Shown here piece by piece: positions 1 to 8,669 of a stretch of 64,000 bases of DNA (its first letter is position 1; each line of letters opens with the position of its first letter). The translations under genes and the position numbers were made by a program. Source of the DNA: Hydrogenovibrio kuenenii DSM 12350 (GTDB taxonomy: Bacteria > Pseudomonadota > Gammaproteobacteria > Thiomicrospirales > Thiomicrospiraceae); assembly GCF_000526715.1 (NCBI RefSeq), contig NZ_JAGP01000001.1, positions 1,426,001 through 1,490,000 on the forward strand. Direction: 5' to 3'. Under the pieces are notes generated by a model. The model saw only the letters and a list, made by a program, of their open reading frames with translations. It ran no database searches and was not told the DNA's origin.

Positions 1-823
1 CCAAATCAACACAGCACAAACTTGTGGTTACAGCCTGAAAAGGGTCAAGAATCACGTCTGGAAAATGATGTTTTAACAACTGCCAAGTCGGATTACTTTC
101 TAGATTAACCGCTTCTTTAGGATGAGGGCGATAAAGCAATTTGAATGGCCTCTTCCATTTTTTCAATTCCTGGCAAAAAGTCTCAACAGTTTGTTGATAA
201 CACTCCAAGTTGCCAAGAGGCTGACCATAGAATCCCAGCAAAACATGTTCCATATCATCCATAAACCTCACACGATGCAAATCTCTAATACCGCTGGGAG
301 ACAATTCTGCAAACTTTGCGTGCTGTAAAGAACCTATTGCAATAGATTTCATCTGAGGATAACGCTGTTTATTGATGTCGACTGCAGCTTCATCTAATAC
401 AAAAGCAACCTTGGGCATCACTCCTGTTTCGTGGTTAATACTCCCCCAAGAACTCTGGATAGAGAATGTAGGGATATTCAAATGATTGGCAGCTGCTAAC
501 ATCATTTCATCAACACCAAAACCAGGACCAGAAATACCTGTCAGAACAGCTATAACTTTATTTTCAATTTTACTTTGAGTCCATTTCTTAGTTTTCAGCC
601 AACTTAAAGCTTCCAAGGTTCCTTGGTCAAAGTCTTTAATAATAGGGAATGCAATTGCCAAATTTCCAACACTGGTTAATTCGTCTGATAATAAGCTCAA
701 TGCTGGCTCTTGTAGAATAGCGACCAAATCGTATGCTTGATTTAAAGAAGGGATAAGCGGTAGAAGAGCATGAGCGCTAGCTGGATCGCGTGCGGTGACA
801 ATTAAAAGTGGCTTTTCGTTCAT
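1..823 (-). CDS. Partial gene of the nonulosonate operon, possible glycosyltransferase
   Basis: An open frame runs from an ATG at 823 on the minus strand off the window edge, so the C-terminus is missing (about 274 residues visible). It starts 14 bases after the legG stop, so it is very likely in the same operon. I translated it by hand: the N-terminus is MNEKPLLIVTARDPASAHAL, and a RPHPKEA motif lies near residue 237. RPHP-type motifs occur in GT-B-like polysaccharide enzymes (polysialyltransferase and CDP-glycerol transferase style families). From its position it could transfer or process the nonulosonic acid made by the upstream genes. The gene is well supported; the function is inference, and I do not recognise a specific family. 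Confidence 0.75.
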   Translation of the reverse strand, partial: MNEKPLLIVTARDPASAHALLPLIPSLNQAYDLVAILQEPALSLLSDELTSVGNLAIAFPIIKDFDQGTLEALSWLKTKKWTQSKIENKVIAVLTGISGPGFGVDEMMLAAANHLNIPTFSIQSSWGSINHETGVMPKVAFVLDEAAVDINKQRYPQMKSIAIGSLQHAKFAELSPSGIRDLHRVRFMDDMEHVLLGFYGQPLGNLECYQQTVETFCQELKKWKRPFKLLYRPHPKEAVNLESNPTWQLLKHHFPDVILDPFQAVTTSLCCVDL

Positions 824-837
824 TATCACCCTAAATC

Positions 838-2046
838 TTATTCCGGTAAATTATCGAGTGAAAAGCTAATATCGAAAAACCGCTTCGGCAATAACTGATT
901 AAAATCCGTTTTCTCTAGTATCTCGACGATACTTTTAGCCGTATTACCTTGACCATAAATACTGGTAATTTGTGAGCGGTCTTTATTCAATGCGTTTTTG
1001 ATTGATAAAACAATGGTTTCAGTGCTTTCTTCAGATTGAATAATCGAATCTGCCATCAACCGTCCTTTTTGACGCTCACCGATATTCACTGTAGGCACCC
1101 CCTGTGCAGGCGCTTCAATAACACCACTAGAGGAATTACCGACGACAACATCGCACAGTTTCATCAAACTTAAATAACGTTGTGATCCGAGTGAAGTCAC
1201 AAATTCTGCATTAATTTCTGTTTCCACCACCCATTGTTGAATTCGGTTGTTTAACTCATGCCCCCCCACATCTGTATTCGCTGCCGTCCAAATCACGGAC
1301 ATATTGGGGTAATCGATACTTAGTGCTTCAAATGCTTGAAATAAGTTCTCCAAAGCTTGTTCACCTTGGGTTTCTCCCCAGGAAACGGGATGATAGGTGA
1401 CTAAAAATAGTGGTGATGAGAGCGACATTTCCAAAAAAGCTTCTAGTTCTTTCAGTGAAAGCATCTGTATTTGTTGAATAACATCCAATCCCGGCGCCCC
1501 GACATTGAATACCGTAACAGGCTGCTCGCCCATTTGAATAACACGTTGGCGATAAGGTTCTGCCGCCACAAAATGCAAAGACGCCATTTTGGTGACGGCA
1601 TGACGAATTGCATCATCCACCGCACCTTCGGTCACTTCTCCACCATGCAAATGAAAGATCGGGATATTTGCCAATAAGGCTGCCGAACAAATACCAAGCA
1701 ATTCATAGCGATCACCCAATACAAAAACGGCATGAGGACGATGTTTTGCAAACGCTTCGGCAAAGCCCTCTAAGGCTTTAGCGGTAGTTTGAGAAATAGC
1801 CAGTTCCGTGTCGGCATCTTTTTTGTGGGATAAAATGGGAATTTCTTCAGTAATCAGGTGACCATCTTGGCGAATAGTTTCGACGGTATAACCTTGCTCA
1901 TCGGACAAGTGTCCACCGGTGACATAGAGTTGCAAATCAAAGTCAGGATGATCTTCTAGCAGTCGAATCAACCTCGATAACAAGCCATACTCTGCACGAG
2001 TTGCCGTTACCACCGCAATATTTCGTTTTATTTGATTAGTCGTCAT
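838..2046 (-). CDS. legG: UDP-sugar 2-epimerase (hydrolysing), NeuC/LegG family
   Basis: This enzyme hydrolyses a UDP-2,4-diacetamido sugar (or UDP-GlcNAc in NeuC relatives) with inversion at C2, giving the free mannose-type sugar condensed by LegI. The N-terminus (NIAVVTATRAEYG then YVTGGHLS) is typical of hydrolysing 2-epimerases. HGGEVTEGAVDDAIRHA near residue 140 and GNSSSGVIEAP near residue 310 are the UDP-sugar and phosphate-binding signatures. Length (about 400 residues) is normal. Three in-frame ATGs lie at 2064, 2061 and 2046. I chose 2046 because the family begins close to the NIAVV strand and this gives a short overlap with legI. The presence of legB, legC and legH favours the legionaminic rather than the sialic acid pathway. 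Confidence 0.88.
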   Translation of the reverse strand: MTTNQIKRNIAVVTATRAEYGLLSRLIRLLEDHPDFDLQLYVTGGHLSDEQGYTVETIRQDGHLITEEIPILSHKKDADTELAISQTTAKALEGFAEAFAKHRPHAVFVLGDRYELLGICSAALLANIPIFHLHGGEVTEGAVDDAIRHAVTKMASLHFVAAEPYRQRVIQMGEQPVTVFNVGAPGLDVIQQIQMLSLKELEAFLEMSLSSPLFLVTYHPVSWGETQGEQALENLFQAFEALSIDYPNMSVIWTAANTDVGGHELNNRIQQWVVETEINAEFVTSLGSQRYLSLMKLCDVVVGNSSSGVIEAPAQGVPTVNIGERQKGRLMADSIIQSEESTETIVLSIKNALNKDRSQITSIYGQGNTAKSIVEILEKTDFNQLLPKRFFDISFSLDNLPE

Positions 2047-3049
2047 CGAGCTCAATGCCATCATCCACTTGATAGTCCAGCTGTGCTATTTGTCCGATAA
2101 TTCTATCCCACTCTGTTGCCAACGCGCCATTTTCAGAGCGCTTGAGTGTAACATTGTCTTCGCTCAATATCATGCCTGCTTCTATAGGTTCTTTAGCGAC
2201 AATTCGCTTGCGCACTAAAGATTTATGCTCACTTTCAGAAGCAGAAACAACTTTTTCACCCGATCCCAGCGCCAGTTCTATATGCCTTATTGCTGTTACC
2301 ATTGCTGCCAATTCATTAGGTTCAAGACTGGCTTGATGATCTGGTCCAGGCAGCGTTTTATCCAACGTAAAATGCTTTTCAATTACGGATGCGCCTAACG
2401 CTGTCGCCGCAATCGGCACTTCAATACCCAAAGAGTGATCAGATAAACCGACCGCTACTTGAAAGTTTTCCTCTAACGTCAGCATGGCTTTTAGGTTTAC
2501 ATCTGCATAAGGCGTTGGGTAAGCGGTATTGGCGTGCAAAATCGTCAGATTTTTTTTACTTAATCCTGCCTTTAACAAGGTATCAACGGCTAACGTTACT
2601 TCGGCTATATTCCCCATACCGGTGGAAAGAATGGTTGGTTCGTCAAACGCAGCTATCTTGCGGAGATAAGGAATTGACAAGAGTTCACCTGATGGAATCT
2701 TCCAGCGACGCACACCAAGTGCTTTCAAAAAATCGATACTGTCATCATCAAACGGTGTGGACATAAATTCAATGTCATGGACGTTACAGTAATCAAACAC
2801 CTTTTGGTGATCTGCTTCTGAAAGCTCTAACGATTTAAGCAATTCATACTGAGTTTGGGTGTTTCCGGTATTTTTTTCTTGGTAAGCCGCTTGAGCCAGC
2901 TTCTTTGATACTAAGTTACCTGCCTTAAAGGTTTGAAACTTAACCGCATCTGCACCAGCATCTACCGCTGCATCTACCAATGCTAAGGCTCTATCCAAAT
3001 CTCCATTATGGTTCACACCAGCTTCAGCAATAACAAAGACAGGAGACAT
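2036..3049 (-). CDS. legI: N-acetylneuraminate / legionaminate synthase
   Basis: NeuB-family enzyme that condenses phosphoenolpyruvate with the LegG product to give the nine-carbon acid. The N-terminal TIM barrel is clear: FVIAEAGVNHNGD at the start, DAVKFQTFK, the metal and substrate loop GLSDHSLG near residue 215, and EKHFTLDKTLPGPDH near residue 245. A C-terminal SAF (antifreeze-like) domain follows from about residue 275. The ATG at 3049 overlaps the legH stop in a TAATG junction, which implies translational coupling and rules out the longer upstream frame. Length (337 residues) is normal. Which nonulosonate is made is inferred from the neighbouring genes. Confidence 0.92.
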   Translation of the reverse strand: MSPVFVIAEAGVNHNGDLDRALALVDAAVDAGADAVKFQTFKAGNLVSKKLAQAAYQEKNTGNTQTQYELLKSLELSEADHQKVFDYCNVHDIEFMSTPFDDDSIDFLKALGVRRWKIPSGELLSIPYLRKIAAFDEPTILSTGMGNIAEVTLAVDTLLKAGLSKKNLTILHANTAYPTPYADVNLKAMLTLEENFQVAVGLSDHSLGIEVPIAATALGASVIEKHFTLDKTLPGPDHQASLEPNELAAMVTAIRHIELALGSGEKVVSASESEHKSLVRKRIVAKEPIEAGMILSEDNVTLKRSENGALATEWDRIIGQIAQLDYQVDDGIELDDD

Positions 3050-3732
3050 TAGACATCTTCCTCTTGATATGGATTTTCGTCTCGATAGTCCACACGGGAT
3101 TTTTTTAGCACTGCAGGACAACCGACATAAACGCCTGGTTTCGATAAATGATGTGTTACCACCGCACCCGCACCAATTAATGAGTTTTCGGCCACCCTCA
3201 CACCTTGGATTAATACGGAACCGCTACCAAGAAAACAACCCTCACCCACTTGAGCATCACCATTAATTGTTGCATTGGTTGAGATATGACAGTTCCTGCC
3301 AATGACAGAACCGTGCTCAACCAGTGCCTTATGGTTAATGATTGTATTATCACCAATGCGAGCAAAATGGTTCACAATGGCATGATGCATCACCACCACG
3401 CCTTCATTCAGCACAGCACTTCTCGCCACTCTCGCTAGAGGAGAGATAATGGTTGGTAACTTACCACCGAGTTTTTTAACCTTCGCAAAAAGCGATTTCC
3501 TAATGATTGCATGTTGAATTTGCCCTACAGTAATTACGCAGTTCGGCGTCGATTTAAGCAACTCTTGTAAATTGTCATCTGTACCGATGACAGAATAGCC
3601 TAAAAGTGATTTTTCATCTGAACCTGGCGCTTCGACAATACCGACAATTTCATAATCACCCGTAGCTTCAATGACATCAATGACTGATGCGCAATGACCG
3701 CCCCCACCAATAAGAAGTAATGGCGTTTTCAT
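3049..3732 (-). CDS. legH: NeuD/PglD-type sugar O/N-acyltransferase
   Basis: Left-handed beta-helix acetyltransferase of the NeuD/PglD family. It has an N-terminal Rossmann-like sugar-binding half (LLLIGGGGHCASVIDVIE) and a C-terminal hexapeptide-repeat helix (GDNTIINHKALVEHGSVIG, then GEGCFLGSGSVLIQGVRV). The His in INHKALVEH is the expected catalytic base. In the legionaminate pathway this step acetylates the 4-amino group placed by LegC. The ATG at 3732 forms a TAATG overlap with the legC stop, which decides the start over an upstream in-frame ATG. Length is 227 residues. The acyl donor and exact acceptor are inferred from pathway context. Confidence 0.85.
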   Translation of the reverse strand: MKTPLLLIGGGGHCASVIDVIEATGDYEIVGIVEAPGSDEKSLLGYSVIGTDDNLQELLKSTPNCVITVGQIQHAIIRKSLFAKVKKLGGKLPTIISPLARVARSAVLNEGVVVMHHAIVNHFARIGDNTIINHKALVEHGSVIGRNCHISTNATINGDAQVGEGCFLGSGSVLIQGVRVAENSLIGAGAVVTHHLSKPGVYVGCPAVLKKSRVDYRDENPYQEEDV

Positions 3733-4976
3733 TACGCCTCCTCTACTGACTTGTTGCAAACAATACCGCTTGGCACATTCACAATTCGCCCTGCAAAAAA
3801 CTCTGTATGCTTCATCTCACCACGCAGTTCGTTTTGATATATTTCTAATTGATGCATCGGTGTCCAAAGCGGCCGAGTTTGTAGGTTACGTGAGTTGAAT
3901 TCAGACAAAAATTCATCTCTTTCAACTTGCGAATCCAAAACACAGGCATTCAGCCAATAATTAGGTTGATTGTTTGGAAAGGTTTGACGGTACGACTCGC
4001 CAAAATCTACCAGACTGGGGTACAAAGGTGTTTGAACTTCCGAAATCCAACTTTGATACTTCAACGCCAATTGATGTTTTTCCGATAGAAAATCTGGCAG
4101 CTTTTTCATCTGAGCCACGCCTAAAGCTGCATTCAGGTTTGGCATTCTTAAGTTGTAACCAATTTCATCATGCTCAAACAGCCATTGGTGAGGTATTTTG
4201 GCCGTTGTGCTTAAATGCTTGGCATGTGATGCATAAGTGTCGTTTTGAGTGATCAACATACCACCACCGCCTGTAGTGATGACTTTGTTGCCATTAAAAC
4301 TAAACACGCCTACATCACCAAACGTGCCTGTATGTTGACCATCAACAAATGAGCCAAGGCTTTCTGCGGCATCTTCAACCACCTTAATGCCATATTGATG
4401 GCAAAGCGAAACTATGCGCTTGATTTCAAGCGGAAAACCAAGCGTGTGCATCGGCACACAAGCGCTGATTTTTCTATGGGTAGATTGATGAAAACATTCA
4501 CCATTTCTTTGGTAAGTTTGTGTGGTTAAAAAGCTTTCCAAAGCCTCGGCACTTAACCCCATGGTTTGAGAAGAAACATCTAGAAAAACAGGATCAGCAC
4601 CCAGCATTTTGATCGCATTCGCGGTGGCAACAAATGTCAGGGACTGCGTCAACACCAAGTCTTTTGATTCAACACCGACCACTTTCAACCCTAAGAATAA
4701 CCCCATGGTTCCATTCACAATGGCTACGGCGTGATTTGCGCCAGTAAAGTCAGCTATCTGGTTTTCAAACTCACTAACATACTCACCTACCGATGAAACA
4801 AATGTTGAATCAATACAGGCATTAAGCAACTGTTTTTCCGTGTTATCAAAACAAGGTGCATGTAAAGGAATAAAATCATTTTCGGAGGCGTGATAATGCG
4901 AACGAATGGCATCAGCAAGCAATTGCCAGCTATGGTTTTTTGTAGATGTAACGCTATTCAAACCTTGAGCCGTCAT
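3732..4976 (-). CDS. legC: LegC-family PLP-dependent sugar aminotransferase
   Basis: DegT/DnrJ/EryC1-type aminotransferase (414 residues) that aminates C4 of the 4-keto-6-deoxy sugar produced by LegB. The PLP-binding lysine is in SFNGNKVITTGGGGML near residue 230, and VVEDAAESLGS supplies the PLP-contacting Asp. The N-terminal motif IPLHAPCFDNTEKQLL and the long C-terminal arm are typical of the LegC subfamily rather than general WecE/ArnB enzymes. It is coupled to legH by a TAATG overlap and lies 43 bases after legB. The coding sequence contains a copy of the dispersed CCAG-N-CTGG repeat at 4002-4022. Confidence 0.9.
   Translation of the reverse strand: MTAQGLNSVTSTKNHSWQLLADAIRSHYHASENDFIPLHAPCFDNTEKQLLNACIDSTFVSSVGEYVSEFENQIADFTGANHAVAIVNGTMGLFLGLKVVGVESKDLVLTQSLTFVATANAIKMLGADPVFLDVSSQTMGLSAEALESFLTTQTYQRNGECFHQSTHRKISACVPMHTLGFPLEIKRIVSLCHQYGIKVVEDAAESLGSFVDGQHTGTFGDVGVFSFNGNKVITTGGGGMLITQNDTYASHAKHLSTTAKIPHQWLFEHDEIGYNLRMPNLNAALGVAQMKKLPDFLSEKHQLALKYQSWISEVQTPLYPSLVDFGESYRQTFPNNQPNYWLNACVLDSQVERDEFLSEFNSRNLQTRPLWTPMHQLEIYQNELRGEMKHTEFFAGRIVNVPSGIVCNKSVEEA
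4002..4022 (+). repeat. Dispersed CCAG-N-CTGG repeat, copy inside legC
   Basis: AAAATCTACCAGACTGGG is identical over 18 bases to the copy at 52145 and is followed by GTA, as in the copy at 29702. It is read through in frame by legC on the other strand (codons for PSLVDF), so it is not a simple intergenic insertion. Confidence 0.6.
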
Positions 4977-5019
4977 CTTTGTGGTCGCATCCTTTGGTCT
5001 ATTGGTTCGACATCACAAC

Positions 5020-6018
5020 TTACACGTTGTAAATGTCAGCTTTATAGCGTTTTAAGTTGCTTGGGTCAGTAAACCAGTCAATAGTTTGTTGCAACCCTGC
5101 ACGAATATCTGTTTGTGGCTCAAAACCAGTCAGCTCACAAATTCTCGTGTTATCGCACCACAAGCGAAACACTTCAGAGTCTTTAGGGCGAATACGCTGT
5201 TCATCTTGCACAAACACAACATCACTACTCATCAGTTCTTTAATCAGCTCCAAGGTATCCTGCACGGATATTTCAAAATTAGAACCAATATTAACGGTTT
5301 CGCCAATGGTTTTCTCCGATTGAGCAATCGCCATCATGCCCCTACAAGTATCAGCCACGTAATTGAAATCACGGGTTGGCGAAGTATCTCCTAGCTTGAT
5401 TTCTTTCATACCATTAGCTATCTGCGTGATGATAGTTGGAATCACTGCTCGTGCTGATTGACGCGGGCCATAGGTGTTAAAAGGCCGAGCAATAGATACC
5501 GGAAACTCAAATGCATTGAAATAAGACATCACCATTGCATCCGCACCGATTTTACTCGCACTATAAGGTGACTGAGGCTGTAATGGGTGTTTTTCATCGA
5601 TAGGTACATACTGCGCAGTACCGTACACTTCGGAAGTGGAGGTATGCATAAAACGCTGCACACCATTGTCCATAGAAGCCTGTACCATGTTCAACGAGCC
5701 GTTTACATTGGTTTCCACGTAGGAATTAGGTGCTACATAAGAATATGGAATCGCAATCAATGCTGCCAAATGAAAAACTGTATGACAATCTTTGGTAATT
5801 TGTTTGCAAAGAAACGGGTCACGAACATCGCCACTGACGACTTCTATTTGATCTAAAACAGAAGACTGCTCCAACCAACCCCAGTCATTGAAAGAGTTAT
5901 ATAAAGCCAGTGCTCTGACTTTAGCTCCAGCTTCTACCAGAGATTCAACCAAGTGAGAACCGATAAAACCATCCGCTCCCGTTACCAAAACCTGTTTGCC
6001 CTGCCAATATGGCTGCAT
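5020..6018 (-). CDS. legB: NAD-dependent sugar-nucleotide 4,6-dehydratase
   Basis: Extended short-chain dehydrogenase that converts a nucleotide-GlcNAc to the 4-keto-6-deoxy sugar, the first committed step of the legionaminate pathway. The NAD-binding motif VLVTGADGFIGSHLVE is at the N-terminus. HTSTSEVYGTAQYVP gives the catalytic Thr/Ser region, and the YSASK motif near residue 150 holds the Tyr/Lys pair. RPFNTYGPRQS and RDFNYVADT are typical of dehydratases. Length is 332 residues. I chose the ATG at 6018 because AAGGA lies nine bases upstream; the longer frame from 6054 has no such site. It is preceded by the mltC-like gene after a 42-base gap, so it probably shares its transcript. Confidence 0.9.
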   Translation of the reverse strand: MQPYWQGKQVLVTGADGFIGSHLVESLVEAGAKVRALALYNSFNDWGWLEQSSVLDQIEVVSGDVRDPFLCKQITKDCHTVFHLAALIAIPYSYVAPNSYVETNVNGSLNMVQASMDNGVQRFMHTSTSEVYGTAQYVPIDEKHPLQPQSPYSASKIGADAMVMSYFNAFEFPVSIARPFNTYGPRQSARAVIPTIITQIANGMKEIKLGDTSPTRDFNYVADTCRGMMAIAQSEKTIGETVNIGSNFEISVQDTLELIKELMSSDVVFVQDEQRIRPKDSEVFRLWCDNTRICELTGFEPQTDIRAGLQQTIDWFTDPSNLKRYKADIYNV

Positions 6019-6060
6019 TTTCAATTCCTTTTTTCTTCTCAACAACTTCGGCAAAGGATG

Positions 6061-7425
6061 TTAAGCATCATCCAATAATGCCTGATATCGACTTTCGGCG
6101 CGCAACACTTTGTCCAAATAACGACGCGTCTCATCCGACTGGTGCTGATAACGCAACGTGCGGTAAACCTGATGAGGGCTGAGTCTATTTAAGCGCGAAA
6201 TTGCTTTTCCTGGCGTAGTGCCAAACAACCCTAATACCGTTTTAATGCCCCCATTATAAGAAGAAATGGTGACCATTTGCTTGATTTTATCGTTGTGAAT
6301 ATCAGATAGATAGTCATGTTTTAATAGACTTAAATACGCAACACCCATGCGAATGTTTTTTTCCGAATCAAACAAATCGCCTTTAGAGGGTTGTCCAGAT
6401 TTCTGATCAACATATTGGTAAACATCTTTACCTGCTGTATCCGGTTTAAGCTGCATCAGTCCAATTGCGTTTGATGAACTCACAGCTTTAGGGTTAAAAC
6501 CGCTTTCAGTTTCCATTACTGCATAAACTAATGCTGGATTGATATCGAACTTATTGGCATAGTTATTCACCCAGGCTTGATATGTTTTTGCAGGGCCTTT
6601 CAAGCCACTTTCATGCAATGGAATATGAATCTCTATAAACTCTCCATCACCATCTTTAACCTCTTCAACCGCATTATTCATTAAATAATTAACGTAATCA
6701 TAAGCTTGTTTCGGATAACGTATTGGCTGTTTATTTTCATCTAAAACCTTTCGATAAAAATAGGGACGGTTTTGATAATTCAATCGATCAGTTGATAATA
6801 AATTTCCATCACGCACCAAATGATGAGATAACAAAAGTCGGGTCACGGCTTTTTTGATGTTTTGTGTCGTCGCAATGTCCTTAGGAAACTCCACTACCAA
6901 TTCATCTTCATAAATCACAAAGGACGGTTCATGAGACGTTGTTTTTGTATGTTTAGCAGTCGTTGGTAAAGCTTGCTGTTGACGATACACTGCAGGCATT
7001 GCTGAAAATGCTTTTGAATCTGTCTGAGAAGCTTGCGAGCTTTTTTCTGATTGTGTCGTTTCAAATTCTTGTTGCGCTACAGGTGGCGAATCAAAATGAT
7101 CGAAAACTCGGTTTGGCATACTGGATACACGAGTAGAAACATTAGTCGTGACTTGTGTTTTAACATTTGAAGGTGATTTTGAAACCTTATTTTCTTTTTC
7201 CCAACGGGTGCTCAACATAATGCGTTGCGTCGTTGAACTAGCAAACGAGGTTGTAGATTGGCTGTTTTCTGGTTTTGAGCTCGGCAACATGGCTTCAACT
7301 GCCGTCAAGGTTGATGAAGAGTCATTAATGACCCAATGCTGAAGAGACATAAACAGGCTGCCACTCACCACCATCAACATGGATGAAGCTATTATCAAAT
7401 ATACCCAAACTCTGCTCTGTAACAT
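6061..7425 (-). CDS. mltC: MltC-like membrane-anchored lytic transglycosylase
   Basis: This protein cleaves peptidoglycan glycan strands. Residues about 8-28 form a hydrophobic anchor rather than a lipobox, unlike the E. coli MltC lipoprotein. A Ser/Thr/Gln-rich periplasmic linker follows to about residue 165, then the MltC N-terminal domain (FVIYEDELVVEFPKD) and a C-terminal SLT domain. The catalytic Glu is in VMETESGFNP near residue 308; SNAIGLMQLKPDTAGKDVY and SSYNGG are also typical of the family. A sigma-54 element lies 60 bases upstream and legB 42 bases downstream. It follows flgL, and the flgJ in this window lacks a muramidase domain, so a role in letting the flagellar rod through the cell wall is plausible but inferred. 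Confidence 0.85.
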   Translation of the reverse strand: MLQSRVWVYLIIASSMLMVVSGSLFMSLQHWVINDSSSTLTAVEAMLPSSKPENSQSTTSFASSTTQRIMLSTRWEKENKVSKSPSNVKTQVTTNVSTRVSSMPNRVFDHFDSPPVAQQEFETTQSEKSSQASQTDSKAFSAMPAVYRQQQALPTTAKHTKTTSHEPSFVIYEDELVVEFPKDIATTQNIKKAVTRLLLSHHLVRDGNLLSTDRLNYQNRPYFYRKVLDENKQPIRYPKQAYDYVNYLMNNAVEEVKDGDGEFIEIHIPLHESGLKGPAKTYQAWVNNYANKFDINPALVYAVMETESGFNPKAVSSSNAIGLMQLKPDTAGKDVYQYVDQKSGQPSKGDLFDSEKNIRMGVAYLSLLKHDYLSDIHNDKIKQMVTISSYNGGIKTVLGLFGTTPGKAISRLNRLSPHQVYRTLRYQHQSDETRRYLDKVLRAESRYQALLDDA

Positions 7426-7485
7426 GGCTTACTCTGTCAAAATTCCATCATTATTTATCAAACGAAAAGCTATACAAAACCAATT

Positions 7486-7501
7486 AGCAATATGGAAGCC
7501 A
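7486..7501 (-). promoter_or_regulatory. Sigma-54 promoter for mltC and the leg operon
   Basis: Read on the minus strand, TGGCTTCCATATTGCT carries the -24 TGGC and -12 TTGCT boxes at the standard 16-base span. The expected start is about 50 bases before the mltC ATG. It matches the spacing of the sigma-54 sites in front of the flg operons. Confidence 0.75.
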
Positions 7502-7554
7502 TATCGAATACTATTGAGGATTTTATTACGAAAGCTTACACAAAAGTAGTTTAA

Positions 7555-7591
7555 GAAAAAAGCCCACTCTCCGATACAAGAGAATGGGCTT
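7555..7591 (-). terminator. Intrinsic terminator after flgL
   Basis: Stem AAGCCCATTCTC / GAGAGTGGGCTT (one G-T pair) on the minus strand, followed by a run of T. It ends the flgIJKL transcript, so mltC needs its own promoter. Confidence 0.85.
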
Positions 7592-7631
7592 ACAGAATAA
7601 AAATTAATTTTTGATTAGTGGTAATTATTGG

Positions 7632-8654
7632 CTATTTAATATAGTCAAATAATGACATTCCTTGCACCTTAGCAAAAACTTGTTGTGCTATTTGCAAAGA
7701 GTTTTGTTTGGTCGTCAGATCGGTAATACCTTTCACCATATCCATATCTTGTAAGTTAGATAACCTCTGCTTTAAAGCAATACTAAAAGAATCCCCCGCT
7801 GTTCTTTGTGCATCTATACGGTTTTGACGTCCACCAATTTCCGCCAATGCTCGTGACATCTTTTTAATACCTGCGTCTAAATCTGTCGCAATACTAGCAG
7901 CAGGAGCTTGTCCACTATCCAAAGTATCTTTTAATTTAACAAGGAGGTTTAACATATTAGGGTCAACACCTGGTGGAAATGTTGTCTGTACACTTCCAGA
8001 AGGGAGATCGAAAATAGTGCCGTTATCGGTAATACGTACACGACTATAGTCACCCTTGTCATTCGCATTTAATTTATTATCTGAATCAAAGCTAATCTGC
8101 AAAAAACGTGAGCCATAATTTGCTTGAGGGTCTTGAGAAGCGCCCGCAGTCGCACTACCAATGTAGCCATAGTACTTATTGCCGTTTGCTGTGGCAGGGT
8201 TGTTATCCGCCACAAAAGCTGCTGGTTTATCGACACTATTCCCGGCAAACATCAACTCTCCTTGAGAGTTCTTAGAGTTCAACAAGCTTTTCATTTGATC
8301 AACAAGCTGACCAATTTCTTTGGAGGTCGCTTGTCTATCGCTTGGTGAATAGGTGCCGTTCCCCATTTGAATCGTAAGCTCACGCGCTCTTTGCATTACA
8401 TTAACGACAGAATTCAATTGTGTTTCTTCCACCGCTAACTGCGAAGACGCAAATTGCCCATTTTTCTTGTATTGATCCAAGTTGCTAATCGTTTTGTTCA
8501 ATAAATTGATTTGCGTAGTAACCGTCGGATCATCACTCGGCTTATTAACCCTTTTACCGGATGCAATCTTATCTTGTAAATCCAACACTGCATTTTGGTT
8601 ATTTTGAATAGCTGAATAACTTTGCATATAAAACTGTGTTGTTGAAACCCGCAT
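7632..8654 (-). CDS. flgL: Flagellar hook-filament junction protein FlgL (HAP3)
   Basis: FlgL caps the hook and connects it to the filament. The flagellin-like N-terminus is clear: MRVSTTQFYMQSYSAIQNNQ, then LQDKIASGKRVNKPSDDPT, matching the conserved flagellin/FlgL coiled coil. The C-terminus has the matching helical segment (LQDMDMVKGITDLTTKQNSL). The 340 residues are slightly longer than E. coli FlgL, with the extra length in the variable middle. It is the last gene of flgIJKL, 15 bases after flgK, and ends in an intrinsic terminator. Confidence 0.95.
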   Translation of the reverse strand: MRVSTTQFYMQSYSAIQNNQNAVLDLQDKIASGKRVNKPSDDPTVTTQINLLNKTISNLDQYKKNGQFASSQLAVEETQLNSVVNVMQRARELTIQMGNGTYSPSDRQATSKEIGQLVDQMKSLLNSKNSQGELMFAGNSVDKPAAFVADNNPATANGNKYYGYIGSATAGASQDPQANYGSRFLQISFDSDNKLNANDKGDYSRVRITDNGTIFDLPSGSVQTTFPPGVDPNMLNLLVKLKDTLDSGQAPAASIATDLDAGIKKMSRALAEIGGRQNRIDAQRTAGDSFSIALKQRLSNLQDMDMVKGITDLTTKQNSLQIAQQVFAKVQGMSLFDYIK

Positions 8655-8669
8655 AACTTTCCCCTTTAC

